In this document: positions 62,533-64,000 of the stretch, one piece after another
How positions within the stretch are numbered: the stretch's first letter is position 1
Layout of the letters: each line of letters begins with the position of its first letter
The notes under the pieces: model-generated
What the model saw: the letters and a program-made list of their open reading frames with translations, nothing else
Database searches by the model: none
Told to the model about the DNA's origin: nothing
Position numbers and translations under genes: made by a program
Assembly: GCA_019454045.1 (NCBI GenBank)
Contig: SKCR01018431.1
Span: forward strand, 124,001 to 188,000
From: Zanthoxylum bungeanum
Taxonomy: Eukaryota > Streptophyta > Magnoliopsida > Sapindales > Rutaceae
DNA: 64,000 nucleotides
Direction of reading: 5' to 3'

Positions 62533-63345
62533 GAGACCCAAAACTAAGACACCCCCCTCTCTCATTGACGCCCAATACACAAAAACAACAAGAAGCAACT
62601 TTCTTCTCCTCTCACTTTTCACGCATATACAACAAAAAAAGAGCTCTCAATTCACGCCTAAGACAATAACAAGAAGCAAGAAATCTCTCTTCCCCTCCTC
62701 CCTCTACATCACCGAAACTAATCACCCTTGGAATAACCCTTACATTAACCGAAAATCAAACCCCCATAAAGTAGCCTAAACACCTTAAAACAGCCCCCAT
62801 ATCACATAAAACAGTAAATAAAAAACTGCACTTTTAAACATCCAAAACAGTAGCCTAAAACAGGGACCGAAATACAGCAGCAAAACAGTAGTGAAACGGA
62901 GGGAAAATAGCAGCCCGAACAGCCCGAAAAGGTAAACATTGAACAAGTGAACCAGAGGAGTTGCGGAGCACCCCCCCTTCCGACGACCGCGTACGGTACT
63001 TCCTAGAGTCGGCATAAAAGGTTAGACCTGAGGGCACTTTTTGTATTCATTTTTTACTCATCTTTTAATTGTTTTAATTATTTATTTCGTATGAGAGTCG
63101 TTTATGGATGCATGTTGTGGTTTTGAATAAAATGGAAAATGTGTCGCCTCTTGTGGTATATAGGATGGAAACCCAGACATAAATTCCGTAGCCGAATCCG
63201 AATAGACGGTAGTACTGTCTGTACTTGGGATACAACTCCACGTACCACTTGAGCAAACGGCGCATATTTTGTTTTATGTTATTTTGATTCGTTTATTATC
63301 CGCTATTTAAATTATGCATGTGATTTGTTTGAGTAATGATGAGGT

Positions 63346-63600
63346 GCGCATGGGCTTAGTAAGTGCTATTAAAGGTCCTATATTTCGAGGGGCTAAAATC
63401 CTTTACCATGATGCTTTGCCGCTCTGGATGATGTATATTCGGTTGAATGTGAGATGTGTTCAATCGGGTATACGAAGTCCGATATTATTGTTCTTTATTT
63501 CTTATATGCATTGCGTTATTAGCGCATGGGCTTAGTAAGTCGGATTAAAGGTCCTCTATTTCGAGTGGTAAAAATCCTTTACCACGATGTTTTGTCGCGC
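63346..63600. repeat. 176-bp tandem subrepeats in LTR
   Basis: Two units open GCGCATGGGCTTAGTAAGT at 63346 and 63522; the second is partial. They are homologous to the 174-bp units at 5342-5945. Confidence 0.8.
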
Positions 63601-63693
63601 CGGAAGAGGTACACATGATTGGATGGGAATGAGTTCAATCGGACACGTGAGGTCCTACATTGTAGATTTGTTTGTCTATGTATGTGTTGCATG

Positions 63694-64000
63694 CATCAGG
63701 TCTAGTTCCGTTCGAACGCGTTCTCGAATACTATACGAACACGAACCTTCTATTTACCGTTCGAACGTGTTTTCGGACGCTACTCGAACGTGCACGCATT
63801 TTCTTAGTTTTATCATGCATCAGGTCTGGTTCCGTTCGAACGCGTTCTCGAACGCTACACGAACGTGAACCTTATGTTTACCGTTCGAACGTATTTTCTG
63901 ACGCTACTCGAACGCACACACATTTTCTTAGTTTTATCATGTATCAGGTCTGGTCCCGTTCGAACATGTTCTTGAACGCTACACGAACTTGAACCTTCTG
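63694..64000. repeat. 124-bp repeats with TTCGAACG palindromes
   Basis: Units begin CATCAGGTCTGGTTCCGTTC at 63694, 63818 and 63942, exactly 124 bp apart, and continue past the window end. Each carries two CGTTCGAACG palindromes plus GAACGCTACACGAACG. Frames through them give a repeated RSN/RTRSRT peptide, probably a by-product of the repeat. Confidence 0.85.

Larger units (their letters stand above)
61477..64000 (+). mobile_element. LTR, TGTAGG family, runs off window
   Basis: It starts TGTAGGCATTGC and follows the copies at 336 and 3955. A CCCCCGCAAACCCC-type C-rich block at about 61690-61810 and an apparent internal duplication of the AACACATG...ATTAAATAAA segment (about 61870 and 62280) are specific to it. 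It includes a TATA box at 62526, two 176-bp subrepeats and 124-bp TTCGAACG repeats. The end lies beyond the window, so solo or 5' LTR cannot be decided. Confidence 0.85.

Noticed and set aside
63587..63992. Overlapping frames with a repeated RSN/RTRSRT peptide
   Set aside because: They follow the 124-bp DNA repeat in an LTR; the same peptide appears in two phases.
1..64000. CRISPR arrays, bacterial operons, tRNA or rRNA genes
   Set aside because: No regular spacer-repeat array, no ribosome-binding-site-led gene runs, and no tRNA cloverleaf or rRNA match was seen; the content is plant repeat DNA.

Overview
The window looks like nuclear DNA from a flowering plant, probably a eudicot. It is AT-rich and built almost wholly of nested transposable elements: Ty1/copia coding remnants with plant-type gag and pol motifs, long LTRs with 5-bp target duplications, primer sites resembling the plant initiator-Met tRNA site TGGTATCAGAG, and a hAT DNA transposon. 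I found no host gene, rRNA, tRNA or CRISPR array. Nearly all open frames are retroelement fragments or chance frames inside LTRs. I name the repeat families by their terminal bases, because no database search was possible.

Left block (1-23375). The 3' end of a TGTAGG-family retroelement (internal tandem repeats, polypurine tract, 3' LTR) is joined at about 1987 to a truncated TGTTGGA-family LTR (to 3227). This abuts a plus-strand copia element, C1. C1 is split by a non-coding LTR element, A (3782-20311, minus), which itself carries a TGTAGG solo LTR (3955-6910) in its 3' LTR and a hAT transposon (12654-17019) in its interior. C1 resumes at 20312 with reverse transcriptase and RNase H and ends in a 3' LTR (22706-about 23375).

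Middle block (23376-36701). A degenerate tandem array of about 35 bp, core GAACCTGAAGTTCTAA, is cut by element B (23840-32756, the same non-coding family as A but in plus orientation) and by a TGATAAG solo LTR (33144-34495). It is followed by a decayed copia integrase/reverse transcriptase fragment, C3.

Right block (36702-64000). An LTR called D (TGTAGGG) interrupts C3 and is itself split by a large minus-strand copia element, C2 (36854-56867, target duplication GAATC). The 3' LTR of C2 contains a complete but decayed copia element of the TGTTGGA family (37108-46842, duplication GATTC). Its reverse transcriptase contains a TGTAAC solo LTR (49282-53439, duplication CTACC), which in turn contains a TGTAGG solo LTR (50514-52932, duplication ATAAG). 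D ends at a plus-oriented TGTTGGA 5' LTR (59165-61146) with its primer site and leader, into which another TGTAGG LTR (61477 to the window end) has inserted.

No genes cooperate here in a host pathway. The content is a record of serial insertion, LTR-LTR recombination and mutational decay. The parts most worth a second look are the conserved non-coding A/B family, the nearly intact hAT transposase gene with a short intron, the 35-bp array, and the palindromic TTCGAACG arrays in the TGTAGG LTRs.
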